Positions 47,060 through 59,600 of a DNA stretch of 64,000 nt are shown in pieces. The number at the start of each line of letters is the position of its first letter. Positions within the stretch are counted from its first letter, which is position 1. Position numbers and translations under genes: made by a program. The notes beneath the pieces were generated by a model. It saw nothing but the letters and a program-made list of their open reading frames with translations, searched no databases and was not told the DNA's origin. This DNA comes from Parietaria judaica (taxonomy: Eukaryota > Streptophyta > Magnoliopsida > Rosales > Urticaceae), in the NCBI GenBank assembly GCA_954871525.1, contig OX940862.1, positions 35,952,232-36,016,231 on the forward strand, written 5' to 3'.

Positions 47060-48519
47060 TTACTTGTACTTATCCATGATTCTCTTAGCTTCTTCTAGAG
47101 CATCCTCATCGGATGCGGGACCGGGACGTGTTCCTTTCCTGAAGGGTTTGTCCTCGACGCTCTTTGGTCCTTTGTCTTTGTACAAAGCTATGAATGCAAA
47201 ATATACAAGTCCCATTGTTGCCTGTTATCATACAAATTTACAGTTATGAGACGGTTTTCTAGTGTCATATAATGGTGTGCGAGATTAACCCAAACCCAAT
47301 TAAACCAGCCTCAATCCGATCCAACCCAATTAACTCAAAGACAGTTGGGTTGGACTGGTTAGGTCAGGGCCGGGCCCATATTTTGGATTCGATGTTCTTA
47401 ATATATTTTTCAATTTATGGTAGATGTCTCAATGGATTGAAAGTATAAAGCCATTTTTAATTTACATAATTAGAAGTTATAGTTAAATTTAAAAGGTCAT
47501 TTGATTTTCATTGCAACCCAATGGCCCAACCCGATCCAACTCGGATTTTTCCGGGTTGGCGATTTGGGCTCTCAAATTTTGTATGTTGGATTGGGCAAAT
47601 TTTCTAAAATTCAATAAATCTTCAGCACACACATCATGCAGCGACGCATCCGAAAATGTCTCGAGTCTAATTTGATAAGTTGATACTCGATAGGAACCGA
47701 TCTCGAGAAAGAACGAATCAAACAAACACGAGAGCCAACGGCAATCACCAAAGTGATGACTACGGGATAATTTATTCCCGAAACAATAACGAAACTGACT
47801 GTTTCCTCGAGACCACGGTCAAAGCTCTCCGAGTATAATACAACTTTCTAGTTTCTTTCAACAAGACAGATCTCAGAACTCAATTGAAATATGCAGGCAA
47901 GCCAATGGAAAAGAAGAGCAAAACTATCACAGAATTGACAGGCAAAAGTAACAAAAGTTTGGCGTAAGAGAGAGCATACCAGCACAAAGAAAACAGTGGA
48001 GAGCAAAGATTTGAGAACAAAGATCGCAACAGCCAATCCAACAATCGTCACGCTTATCCTCGCAATCGGTCTCGGTATAGTATCCTTCAAAAAAAAAAAA
48101 AATTGTTACTCACAAATTCTCTGAACAAAACAAAGCTTCAAATCAGCTTAACAATGGCGATTTCATTTCGCAACAGAGAAACCTAACTTACAGGAACCAT
48201 ACTAGTCCCGGCATCGAGTCCATCTCTCGTAACCTTCCACGCGGTTTGAATCACTGTTTCACGCCATGCTCACAAAATTACGACCTTAAAATCAGGAAGA
48301 AAAGAATCTTGAACACTAACCTTTGAAGAAGCTGGACTGTGCGGCGAATACGAGTGGGAAGGGGGGAGCTTTGAAGGTCCTGAGCTTCGAAGCTCGGAGT
48401 TGAGAAACCAGACTGTGATTCTTGAGAGTCAGGGGAGAGAGGAACCGGGACCGAGCAGCGAGCGATACGCGGGGTAGAATTGCGAGCTGTTGGCTGTGGA
48501 ATATAGCCGAAACAGCCAT
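47060..48519 (-). CDS. Small plastid-targeted membrane protein, unknown function
   Basis: Four exons by GT/AG and phase: 48519-48321, 48253-48192, 48084-47980, 47221-47060, giving 175 aa. The first 60 or so residues are rich in Ser, Arg and Leu with almost no acidic residues, like a chloroplast transit peptide. Next come an amphipathic stretch (IQTAWKVTRDGLDAGTSMVP) and DTIPRPIARIS. One long or two short membrane helices follow, about residues 97-133 (VTIVGLAVAIFVL, LLSTVFFVLATMGLVYFAF). A charged C-terminal tail ends in EDALEEAKRIMDKYK. The clean splice phases and conserved-looking tail argue for a real gene. I do not recognise the family. The third intron carries a repeat (47285-47600). Confidence 0.85.
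47285..47600. repeat. AACCCAA/GGGTTGG-rich repeat inside an intron
   Basis: Both ends carry AACCCAATTAA/GGTTGGA/CCAACCC units, like the repeat at 33480-34188. TGTGCGAG near the left edge and AGCACACAC near 47624 may be inverted ends. It lies within the last intron of the small plastid-protein gene. Confidence 0.4.
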
Positions 48520-51500
48520 TTGTTCTTCGTTATCACAGGTGATATGTGTATATATATTGTATCATATATATATATATACGATTTTATATGAGAAAAGGGA
48601 AGATGGGTTTTGTGAATTACTGAAATATTGTGGGTTCTATTCCCGCCGCAGCAAAATCGCCTTTAAAAAAAAAAAAAGAACGATGAGTTTGAGTTCGAAT
48701 TTTTATAAGAAAACAGGCAAATAGTTAAGCCGAGAAAATTGGGTTTTCTTCTATAACGGCCTTAATTGGTATTTCATTAAAAATCATATCCTCGATATTA
48801 TTCATCTTTCTTAACAAAGAATATTTAAGGGTATGAATACGATTCAAGACACCCAAATAAAGTCTTTTAGCAATTTATTTTGAGAAAATGGAGAAATAAT
48901 TAATTTGCTGTAATAGCCCATGAGCTTTGCCTGCCTGCTTATTCTGCTACATGAGCTTCAATTTGTGTGTTTTTATTTATTTATTATAATACCCCTTAAA
49001 GTTGAAAATTGACTCTCCATGTGTGCAACATATTACTTGTTTGAGAGGATTTTAACTTCTTTTTTTTTTTTTTTTTTCAAATCATGTGTGACTATTGTCT
49101 TATGGTTCTTAATTGATTGGACTATTGACTGCTTCATAAATAAAAAATATTGTTCGGTACTTATTTAATTAAATATTTTTAAAATTGAGATATTTTGCGT
49201 ATAAGTTAATAATTTGGTATTTTATAAATTGTAGAGGGTAATTTTTGTTTTTTAAGGTGGTAGAGATATTTTTATCAAAAACTAAAATGTAGAAGTCAAA
49301 TTGTATTAACACGTAACGTTTTAATAGTTTGTGTCAATACTCATAGACAAATTGTAGTGTAATTTCGGACGCTCTAAGCCTCACAATTTCAGTGGGCCCA
49401 CAAGCCCATGGGATAAAATTTTGAAAACTTGGTCAATGTTTCGCGTTGGATTTTGGGCCTTCTAGATTTGTATTGGGTAGGGAAAATTATAAGTCCATGT
49501 CGATGGGCTTTGTTACAAAATCTTTATGGAATACTATAAGTCCATGTCAATGGGCTTTGTTAAATTTATAAACCGACCAATGGCTCGTAAATTACATTGC
49601 ACGTGAGCTTTGAGGCTCACAGAGATGAAAAAATGTTTCTCACGTTTGTTTGTTAGCACAATTCATAGAACGTGTAAGTGTAATAGTGAATTATTGGTTT
49701 AAGGTTCTTACTTCATTCGTCTAATGCATGCAATGAGATTAAACAATTGTGTCATTGGTGTCACCTTCGTATACTGAGGACTGTACCGAAGACTTTGACG
49801 GAATCACCCGACCGTCGTAGAATTGCCCCACCATCGCAGAATCGTCAAACCCTAACAACCACCAAGACCCTTGAATTACCAAACTTAGCCACTATAGAAA
49901 GAGAGAAACAGAGCACGGAAGGAGAGAGTGTGCCTCATTCACCTGAGAGAGAAAGAAAGCAACATGGAGTCCATGAAGGATGAGCCTCGAATGCTGTGAA
50001 TGACCATAGAGGACGAGAAGCGTGAGGGTCGGAGGAGCGCTGTCGATTGGAGGAACACCGCCGGTCGGAGAAGCACGATCGATGTAGAAGGGGTGACGAG
50101 TGAGAGTGAGAGTCTTGCAAGGAAGAAAGTGTTCCAGGAGAAAAAGAGACAGAAATATAGACATAATTAAACTTGAATAAAGGCATTAAGTGAAAGAATG
50201 AGTTCCGAATAAGTTCCAATAAGTGATATTAAAATGTTAAAATTTAAACAAAACAAAGCGATTTTATGGTAGAAATCTAATTGATTAAGATAAACAAGTG
50301 TAATGAGACCAACCAATGACAGCCTAAGTAACTTTCAGTATTTTTTTTTTTTGAAAGCTACTTTCGGTTTGTGTTGAACAACATGTTTGATTGTATTTGG
50401 TTACTTGGTCAAGAATTTGAGGTTGGACGAGAATTAAATTAGCTTACAATTATTTTGTAAAATAATACAGAAAGAAAAGAGAGCCCTTCGAGCCCAGGCT
50501 GGTCTTATACACAAATTTGTAAGTGATGATTTTTTTTGATGAACTTTGTAAGTGATGATTTAAAGCCACCACAATAAAATATATTATTTTAAAAAATTTA
50601 TTTATAAAAAAAGTTCGAGGTAGTGTCAATTAAGAAACTTTAAAAACTATTGTTGAGGTGGTGCCTACGATAATTTTTCAACAAATTATTTTTAATATAA
50701 AGTTTCAACAATTATTTTTTTACAAATAAATTACTACAATCACCTAATAACATTGCAAGATCTATAAAAAATCAAATAGATAAAGTTACCTTAAGCAAAA
50801 TATAAAGCCGATTTTTCATTCTTTATTTCTTAAAAATGATTGTATTATAGATTCTTCATGGATAGAATCAGAAATATATGTCTCGATGATAACGTTTTGA
50901 CACATTTTTAAGAAATAATTATAACTATTTATTGTTTTGGAATGAATTAAAGACGATTAATGAGAATGAACCGGAAGTGAAAAACTCATAGTAATAAAAA
51001 TAGTCATAATATGTTGAAACTGTGTAGAAGTGTGATCAACATGAGTGAAAACATGAGTGAAAACGTAAAATAATAAAACGTCACTATGTGAAACTTCATA
51101 ATAACGACTAAACAACTTTTTTAAAACTATTATAATCATTATATTACAGTATTTTTTTCAAATAAGTTTAAAATTAGGGTTTTTTTTAGAAAGAAAAAAA
51201 AATGTTTGATTAGTATTGGGAGGATCTTTTCAAAGAGAAGATTTTAAAAGCAAGACAACAACCAACGCTACTACATGATCATTCTATTACTCGACTTACT
51301 GTTAGTATTTTATATATAATATCTACGTTTTTTTATAACAATTTTTTTTTCATTTTTTACACACCGTTTTTCAGGTGGTGTCCGAACATGCACTCGCCTC
51401 TATGTAGCTCCGCCCCTGAGCGGGGCTACCGTAAGCTTTCCCCTTATGGGTTGTGCGGAACTCCGGCATCGCTTTACACAGCTTGCGGCTTCCATGAAAG

Positions 51501-52390
51501 ATGGGGGTGGGCCGGGTGGCTGTGGCTGTGCCGCTCAACACCTTTATTACTTGGTCTATATATATTTATAAGAAAATTAAAAAGAAAGAGAGGTAGAGAA
51601 AAATTAAAATATATGATGTGAATAGATTGTTTGGTATTTTGTCAAATAGGATCGTGGATAGATTCCCCAACGGGAGCTTCCCAAAGTCTTTGCCCTCGAA
51701 CTTTGGGTTCTTATTATGGTCTCTTTTTATTTATTAAATGCTTCTAGATTCGTTTTACTCTTATATTAATAATGTAGTTTATATTCATAAGGTTTTACCG
51801 CTTGCCAATGTCGTTTCGTATTTTTTATTTTACGGATGTATCGTTTGTCGATGGCTATCTCGATTGGTATGTCGATGGGTATGCCGATGGATATATCGGT
51901 TCGCATATCCTCGAAAAAAGATTTTCGATGGGCATGCCGATGGATATTCGGGAAATTTAATACCTTTATAATATATATCTTCATTTTTCATGTTATATAT
52001 GAAAAATTAACTAAAGCTAATAATAATTAACTTATAAAAATTATTCGGATTAAAATATATGAATACTTGCAAAAACTTATTTATCTAGCTAGTATATCTT
52101 TCTTCTTCAACTAAAAATAATATTAAAAAAATATTAGAGTTCATCTAACCTGAATAGTTAGTACTGATGAAACCATATGGTTGCACTTGTTTGGATTCGA
52201 TCATTATTATGGGTATGTGTAATTATATGCCTAGCATTCAGAGAAAGATTTAGCGAAATATGAAGTCTGTATATTCTTTTCTTGTTAACTGTGTTTTATG
52301 AAAGCTTGTGCTCTATATAATCATTTCAGCCATCTATGTATGTTTAACTTTTTAGGTTACTGAAAGTCTCCATTGGGAAGCAGCATGCTA
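48520..52390. other. Intergenic, no clear gene
   Basis: A (TA)n tract lies just upstream of the small gene (48551-48580). Around 49750-50120 is a more GC-rich, CGA-rich stretch with open frames on both strands but no recognisable protein. Around 51380-51530 a GC-rich patch carries GCTCCGCCCCTGAGCGGGGC, an inverted pair. At 51830-51950 are repeated TCGATGG-TATGCCGATGG units. No genes supported. Confidence 0.4.
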
Positions 52391-52399
52391 TAATTAATA

Positions 52400-53285
52400 G
52401 GGATAATAGCGGCAAAAATGGTCAAAGTTAGGCCAAGTGTGCAAATAAGTGGCCAAACCGATTTAATATCGGCATAAGTAGCTAAAGTTTACCAAACTGT
52501 GGACAGTACAAATTTCATCAATTTCATGTCAACGCCGTTAGCCACGTCAGCGCTAAAATCGTTATTTTTTCAATTGGTTGGAGATTTTTGTTCAATATAT
52601 GAAAACATGATATGAACATCAAGAAGATTAATACTAAAATCAACATTAAAAATAATATATGAATATCAAGAACACTATATGAACTTCAAAAATGTTACAT
52701 GAACAATAAAAACAATATATCAACATCAATAGCACAAAAAACTTCTCTAATAAATATAAAAATATTGCCATAAGCAAAAATACCCATTTAGCCACAAGTT
52801 TTTTTTTTAATTACTCATTGTGTGTATTAAAATGAACTAAAATATGTATGTTTTAATACGTTTGTACAAAATAAAAATTTCGTTAATAATGTTGGCCTAA
52901 CATTGTTAGTTAGAGTCGAGGCTAAAATCGAGACTTTGTAATATTATTTTATTGAGATATATTTAATTGTTAGAAACCCGAAATTTTGTTTAAGGAAATA
53001 CCCGTTTAGCCACAATATATTTTTAAAAATATTACTCATTTTGTGTATTAAAATGTACCAAAATGGGTAGTGTTTTAAAAACTTTGTAAAAAAAGTGATA
53101 ATCTCGTTAATAATTTTGGCCTCATTGTTAGTTAGATCCGGGACTAACGGTGTTGACATGAAATGGATGGAATTTGTACTGTCCACGGTTTGGTAAACTT
53201 TGGCTACTTATGCCGATATTAAATCGGTTTGGCCACTTATTTGCACACTTGGCCTAACTTTGGCCACTTTTGCCGCTATTATCCC
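52400..53285. mobile_element. Mutator-type MITE, same family as 38664-40509
   Basis: The 886-bp element begins GGGATAATAGCGGCAAAA and ends TTTTGCCGCTATTATCCC, with inverted arms of about 150 bp. It is flanked by a perfect 9-bp duplication, TAATTAATA (52391-52399 and 53286-53294). The centre includes sequence also present, inverted, in the middle of the larger relative (around 39838-40065). No coding capacity. The perfect duplication indicates relatively recent insertion. Confidence 0.88.
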
Positions 53286-53294
53286 TAATTAATA

Positions 53295-54559
53295 TGTATG
53301 CACCAATTTTAGTTTTGGTAGACTATAAAGAGAGATCATTAGATGACTATCGCTAATTGATTGAGATTTGAGACAGTTAATTTTTATAAATTATACTAAC
53401 TGTGAAGCTCAAGAAAAGTAACAAAGAGCTTTGTTATCAATTTTATACTAGGCTACCGTTTAGAGATACCATCTTTCTTTTTATTTTACGAAAAAAATAT
53501 GTGTATTTATACTTTGTAGGTTCATTTTTAGCTTAAATTAATATCCCAAATACAGTCTTTTGCAAACCAATAAAAATATTGACTCTTTTAAGTAGGTTCT
53601 TTGGCTATGATTAAAATTTATGTGATAGAAAACTTGACGAATATTGCTTGTTTAACATTACCATTCGCATGTAATTCTTAATCATTCTTCCTTAAATTGA
53701 ATATCAATATTAAGATTAGAAAAATATGAAAAGTAAAAACGTGAACCTTGAAGGTGGCCTTTAGCTCTTTTAAAAATTAGATGAGGTTCAACCTCCCGAC
53801 AAGTAAGCTTTGACCGCGTTCTTAGATTTCTTGAGAAGTGTCGACGTCGAGCCTAGCTTCGAGAGCGCTGACTTTGGTTTTGGTGTTTGATTTGAGCATA
53901 CAACATACCGAATCGAAGCTCGAGTTTTACATGCTTGGCGGGCTACTCTCAAGTTATTTACTTCTGAGGCTTAAACAAGTTGGTTCACCAAATTTGAATG
54001 CTTTTAGTTTTATACACATTTTTACGTTGTTTTTCTATATTTGTTGCTGTTTTACCTTGTAGTTTGTTTTAGGTGGAGTTGAAAATCCCCGTGCTTCCTT
54101 CCTGAAACCCTAACATTTTACCCAACTTGATTTCTAGAGAGAGTATCCGAAATGATGGTCAAGCACTACTAGAATTTTCGCACGAATCGATAGTTACTAA
54201 TGAAAAGACATTTGATCCCCATCAAGCGCAAATCAACGATAATCAAAGCTTGCTCGTGTTTCTTCGAGGCTTGGTTCATCAAATTATATAAGTAAATATT
54301 CTAGATATTCTTTGGATTTAATAAACCGTGACAAAAGTAAATTGAACTTGTGTCACAAAATTTTTCTAACCTAACAACTGGGATTTTTTTCCCTGGGTTT
54401 TCAGTTTTTGCAAAAAAAAAAAAAAAAAAAAGCTTCAATTTTTCAAAACAGTCAAAATTTTCATTTGAAATGTAATTGGATAATATTGAAATCTTATCTT
54501 ATTCATTTGGAAAATAAATGAATGGTTTTATAAACAATAAAAGAAGAGGAGGAATATAT
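53295..54559. other. Intergenic, no gene seen
   Basis: AT-rich. Around 53760-54250 GC content is slightly higher, with a 74-codon open frame of no recognised family. An A-tract is at 54412-54431. Confidence 0.4.
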
Positions 54560-54569
54560 TATAAAAAGA

Positions 54570-56114
54570 TAACACAACGTTTCAAAAAAATGCCCATTTT
54601 TATTTTTGGAAAAAATAACTACCAACAAAATAAATAGTAGACCAATATACCCCTCTTAATTTTGGCGGTATTTTTTAATGAGTTGATAAAAATATGACGT
54701 GTTTTCATTAATAAATTATATTAATTAATTTTTTTATCACGTTGGATTTAAAGCAAAACAGTTTTTATCCTAAAAAAAAGCAAATATAACTGACTATATT
54801 TATCCATCCATAATTAAAATTAAAAATAAAATCCCTATTATTCAAATTTTTAAACGATTAAAATTTCGAAACATTCTACCAATTATATTACTTTAAAAAA
54901 AATTATCTATATTTTTTCCTTGTAAATAAGTATATGCATAACTGATTCTAAACATCCCTTAATTAATTTTCAAATATTTTCATCGTATTATTTACTATTA
55001 AAACGAATTTCTTTCCTTAAAAATAGCTAGATACATAAAATCGTTTAGTTTCCTTATAAATAGCTAAATATAGTCTCTATTCGTTAATCGAATTTTCAAA
55101 AATCAATTAAAAATCAATCTTATTATTTTAGCCTATTATTTATTACGTAACTATATTTACAAATTCGTTATTATATTTAAGTAAATATATTTACGATTCT
55201 AATTTTACGTAATTATATTTACGATTCAAGATTTTACGTAACTATATTTACGATTCTTGTGTATGCATATATTATGTGAACTGTAAATCAAATTACCAAA
55301 TAATATGTAAATTAAATTACAAAACTTAAACCCAGTACGTAATCCCATTGCATCATCAACACGAAACACTTACAGATTTGAATTTCAAATTCGGACCAAA
55401 CTTCACTATCGAAATCCAGAATTCAATATCAACATCCAAAGTTCAACATCAACAATTTTTTAACAAAAATAGGAGGAATAAATCAAAATGCAGAGTTCAA
55501 ATCGGATATATATACATATAATGATCTTACTGATATTATTTCAACAAAGATATAAAAGGAAGAAACGAACTTTAGGGCAAATTGATTTGTGGTAACGATT
55601 TTGGCAGTGATAATTAGCGCTCGGTGATGTGCGATGTCGATCAGAGAATGCGAGGGGACGGCACAACCGCAAGCAAGGAGGATGTGACGGCAACCGACGT
55701 GAGGTGACGACGATCGACGAAAGTTGACGGCGACTGACGAGAGGTAACAGCGATCAACGAGAGGTGACGGCGACCGACGACACGAAACGGCGTGTCGATG
55801 GAGTGAGAGAGAAAAAGAGGGTATACGATAAAAATGGTACTTGAGGATTAAAGATTTGAAATTTGAATTAATTATACAATAACTACTGTATTTAAAACGT
55901 GATAATGGGTGATAAATGGTCAACGTCATATTGGCTCGTTCAAATTTTGTTTATTAAAATAATTGATAAAAAATAAAACAAAAATTAATAACTGTCATTA
56001 GTGTTAGGGATAAAATGGTCCAATAAGTTTTATTAATGGGTATAAAATAATTTTTTGAAATTATGAGAATTTTTCATAAACCTTAAGTGGTTTTTGGGCA
56101 TTTTGTGAATTTTC
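54570..56114. mobile_element. Candidate Mutator-like element
   Basis: ATAAAAAGA occurs on both sides (54561-54569 and 56116-56124). Near the ends AAAATGCCCATTTTTA and TTTTGGGCATTTT are inverted. The interior has tandem ACGTAACTATATTTACGATT units (55140-55260) and a GACGGCGACCGACGA minisatellite (55640-55795). Terminal similarity is short, so the call is tentative. Confidence 0.35.
55640..55795. repeat. Minisatellite of GAGGTGACGGCGACCGACGA units
   Basis: About six to seven diverged copies of a 20-24-bp unit, strongly GC-rich against an AT-rich background. The minus-strand 148-codon frame crossing it is low-complexity and not considered a gene. Confidence 0.7.
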
Positions 56115-56581
56115 TATAAAAAGAAAAAGTCTAAGAATTACAAAAATAGCCCCACTAGCCTATACAAAATATTAATCCTAATTTTGACTCGAATAATATT
56201 AAAATAAAATTGGGACAAAGCATGAATCACATGTAGTGTGGCCTATGATGAACATTAAATAGCATGCATGGGATTGGGAGGGAATACTTGGAAGTTCGTA
56301 GTTCATAAACAAAGTTGAATTCGCACTCAAACAAACACAAAACTAATCAAATCAAAGAATCCAAAGGGACGATTAATAATAACCAAGACCACCACCAATG
56401 GCTCAAATCTCCAAAAAACACAGCTCGTTTTGAGGAAAACAATGCAAGCACACATGGCCATATGATAACCTAACTCGCAAGACTCCCTTCAAGTTTTTTA
56501 AACTCAGCTCAGCACAACCCGAGGTCAAGCTTTATCTTATCCATGGTGTGGTGGTGGTAGTGAGTGAGTGAGTGAGACCCA

Positions 56582-56623
56582 ATGCAAAACACCATTTTCG
56601 GAACTGGTTGGTTAGGGTTTTGA
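56582..56623 (+). promoter_or_regulatory. Upstream ORF of the RGI-type receptor gene
   Basis: A 13-codon ORF (MQNTIFGTGWLGF) ends 22 bp before the main start codon. If it lies in the transcribed leader it could reduce translation of the receptor. Transcript start is unknown, so this is tentative. Confidence 0.35.
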
Positions 56624-56645
56624 GCCCAAGCTTTTATTTTCGCCA

Positions 56646-59600
56646 ATGCCGATGCGCTCGCTCTTCGCGGCTCTCTTCTTGGTTTCCGCCATTTCTGCAG
56701 CTTCCAGCAACGACGAGGTCATCGCTTTGCATTCATGGCTTCGAAGCTCTCCTTCCTTCTCTTCGCATTTCTCGGACTGGAACCCTCTGAGCCCTAATCC
56801 TTGCGCCTGGAGTTACGTCACGTGTTCTCCTGAAAACTTTGTCACGGAAGTCAACATCGAGTACGTTGCGTTGGCCGTTCCGTTCCCGGCGAATCTCTCT
56901 TCGCTTCCGTTTCTGACGAAGCTCGTCGTTTCGGGAGCGAACCTCACCGGGAGTATCTCGCCGGAGGTGGAGCACTGCACTGAGCTGACGGTCATTGACG
57001 TTAGCTCAAACGCTCTCGTGGGAAGCATTCCGGCGGGTATCGGGAAGCTCCGGAATCTTCAGGACTTGATTTTGAACTCGAATCAGCTCACCGGAGAGAT
57101 TCCGAGCGAGCTCGGGTACTGCGGCGAGCTGAGGAATCTCTTCGTCTTCGATAATTTTCTTTCTGGAAGGCTCCCAGTGGAGCTCGGGAAACTGTCTAAG
57201 TTGGAAGCGATACGAGCTGGCGGGAATAAAGACATTGAAGGGGAGATTCCCGACGAGATTGGAGACTGCGAGAGGTTGTCGGTTTTGGGTCTCGCTGATA
57301 CAAAGATCTCGGGTTCGATACCGGCTTCGTTGGGGAAATTGAGAATGCTTCGGACGATCTCGGTTTACACGGCAATGCTCTCCGGTGAGATTCCGAGGGA
57401 GATTGGAAACTGTTCGGAGCTCGTCGAGCTGTTTCTCTATGAGAATGATCTCTCCGGATTTTTGCCGCCGGAGATCGGAAAACTAGGAAAGCTTGAGAAG
57501 CTGTTGCTTTGGCAGAACAATCTCGAAGGAGCGATTCCGGAGGAAATCGGAAACTGCAAGAGCCTGAAGATCATTGACTTATCGTTGAACTATCTCTCTG
57601 GGAAAATCCCGGAATCGTTCGGAGGCCTCTCTGTTCTCGAAGAGCTTATGCTGAGCAGCAACAACATCTCTGGCTCGATCCCGTCGGTGCTCTTCAACGC
57701 AACTAATCTAATCCAGCTTCAGGTAGACTCGAATCAGATATCGGGAACGATTCCGGCGGAGATCGGACAGTTGACGAAGCTCGAGATCCTTTTCGCGTGG
57801 CAGAACCGGCTCGAGGGAAGCGTTCCGCCAGCTCTGGCCGGCTGCAAGAGCCTGCAAGCTGTGGACTTGTCTCACAACGAGCTCACCGGAAGCCTACCGC
57901 CAGGATTGTTCGTGATTCAGAATCTCACAAAACTGCTCCTCATCTCGAACCACATTTCGGGTCCAATCCCTCCGGAGATCGGAAACTGCATCTCGCTCGT
58001 CCGTCTCCGGCTTCTAGACAATCGAATCAGTGGCGAAATACCCAAGGCAATTGGGTTCTTGAACCGATTGAGCTTCCTTGATCTATCCGAAAACCGGCTT
58101 ACGGGTTCGGTGCCCAGAGAGATCGGCAATTGCACGGAGCTTCAGCTTCTCAACCTGAGCAATAACCGGATTAATGGTAATTTGCCTTACTCTCTGTCTT
58201 CCTTAATCAAACTCCAAGTATTGGATGTATCAGTGAACAAGATTATTGGCGAAATTCCTGAGAATTTCCGCAAGCTCGTCTCGCTCAACAGGCTTATACT
58301 GAGCCAAAACTCTCTCTCGAACTCCATACCGTCCTCTCTTGGCCAATGCTCGGGCCTGCAACTGCTTGACCTCAGCAGCAACAACCTCTCGGGAATGATT
58401 CCCGTCGAGCTTTTAGAGATCGGAGCTTTAGAAATCGCTCTGAATTTGAGCAACAACAACTTATCCGGGGAAATCCCGCCCCAGATTTCTGCTCTCAACA
58501 AGCTATCTGTTCTCGATCTCTCGCACAACAACCTCGACGGAGACCTATTAGCCCTGACCGGGCTCGAAAACCTCGTCTCGCTTAATGTCTCTCACAACAA
58601 CTTCACCGGCTATCTCCCGAACACCAAGCTGTTTCGACAGTTATCAGAGTCGGAGCTCGAAGGAAACAGAGGCCTCTGCTCCCTAATCCGCGACTCGTGT
58701 TTCGTAGCCGTAGACGGCTCAACTTCCAGCTCAAGAAATCGTAGCAAGCAAAGGTTCACACTTCTCTATTTTATTGGTGTTTTATATTACAAAAGATGGT
58801 AGAGTAAGCGCTTTTCAATTTTTTTTACATGGTGAAATTCAAACCTAAGCCTATAAATATAGTATAAAATCCAGATTTTAGTACATATTGATATTTTGCG
58901 AAATCCGGCGTTTATTTATTTATTTGGTATCCATCGGCTCAAATTTATCCATAATTAAAATCCACAGCTTGAATTTAAGATATGAAATATGGTATATCAT
59001 TTTTTTTTTAAATTCAAATCTAGAACTTCCGAGTCCGGGTACGTGTGAAAAATATGTGAGTTCCGATTTCGGAATCCTATATTTGTAGATACAAATTCGA
59101 ATATGTACAATTAGTGAATTAATCCTAACTTACATTTTTTTTTCAATTTACTAATGCCACGAGAGTTTGAACTGTATTTCAGACTTGCCCTGGCGATTCT
59201 AATCACGATAACGCTTACTCTCGCTGCTCTCGGTGCCGTCGCGATCTTCCGGCTAAGGCAATCGCACCTCCGAAGTGATGACTCCGAGCGCCTCGCCGAT
59301 GACTCCCTATCGCGGCCGTGGCAGTTCACACCATTCCAAAAGCTCAACTTCACCGTAGAGCAGGTCCTCGCGTGCCTGGTTGAGCCCAACGTGATCGGGA
59401 AAGGCTGCTCAGGTGTGGTCTACCGCGCCCAGCTCGGCTCCGGAGAAGTCATTGCAGTGAAGAAGCTCTGGCCGCAGCAGACGAGGGCGACGGTCAAGTC
59501 CTCGAAATACGAGGACCGCCGCCGGGACTCGTTTTCGGCGGAGGTGAAGACGCTGGGGTCGATACGGCACAAGAACATCGTGCGGTTCCTCGGGTGCTGC

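Noticed and set aside
47064..47249. Plus-strand 61-codon frame at the end of the small plastid-protein gene
   Set aside because: Antisense of the last exon, which splices in phase on the minus strand.
55483..55929. 148-codon open frame on the minus strand
   Set aside because: Its middle is the translation of a GACGGCGACCGACGA minisatellite and the rest is AT-rich. No start context or homology.
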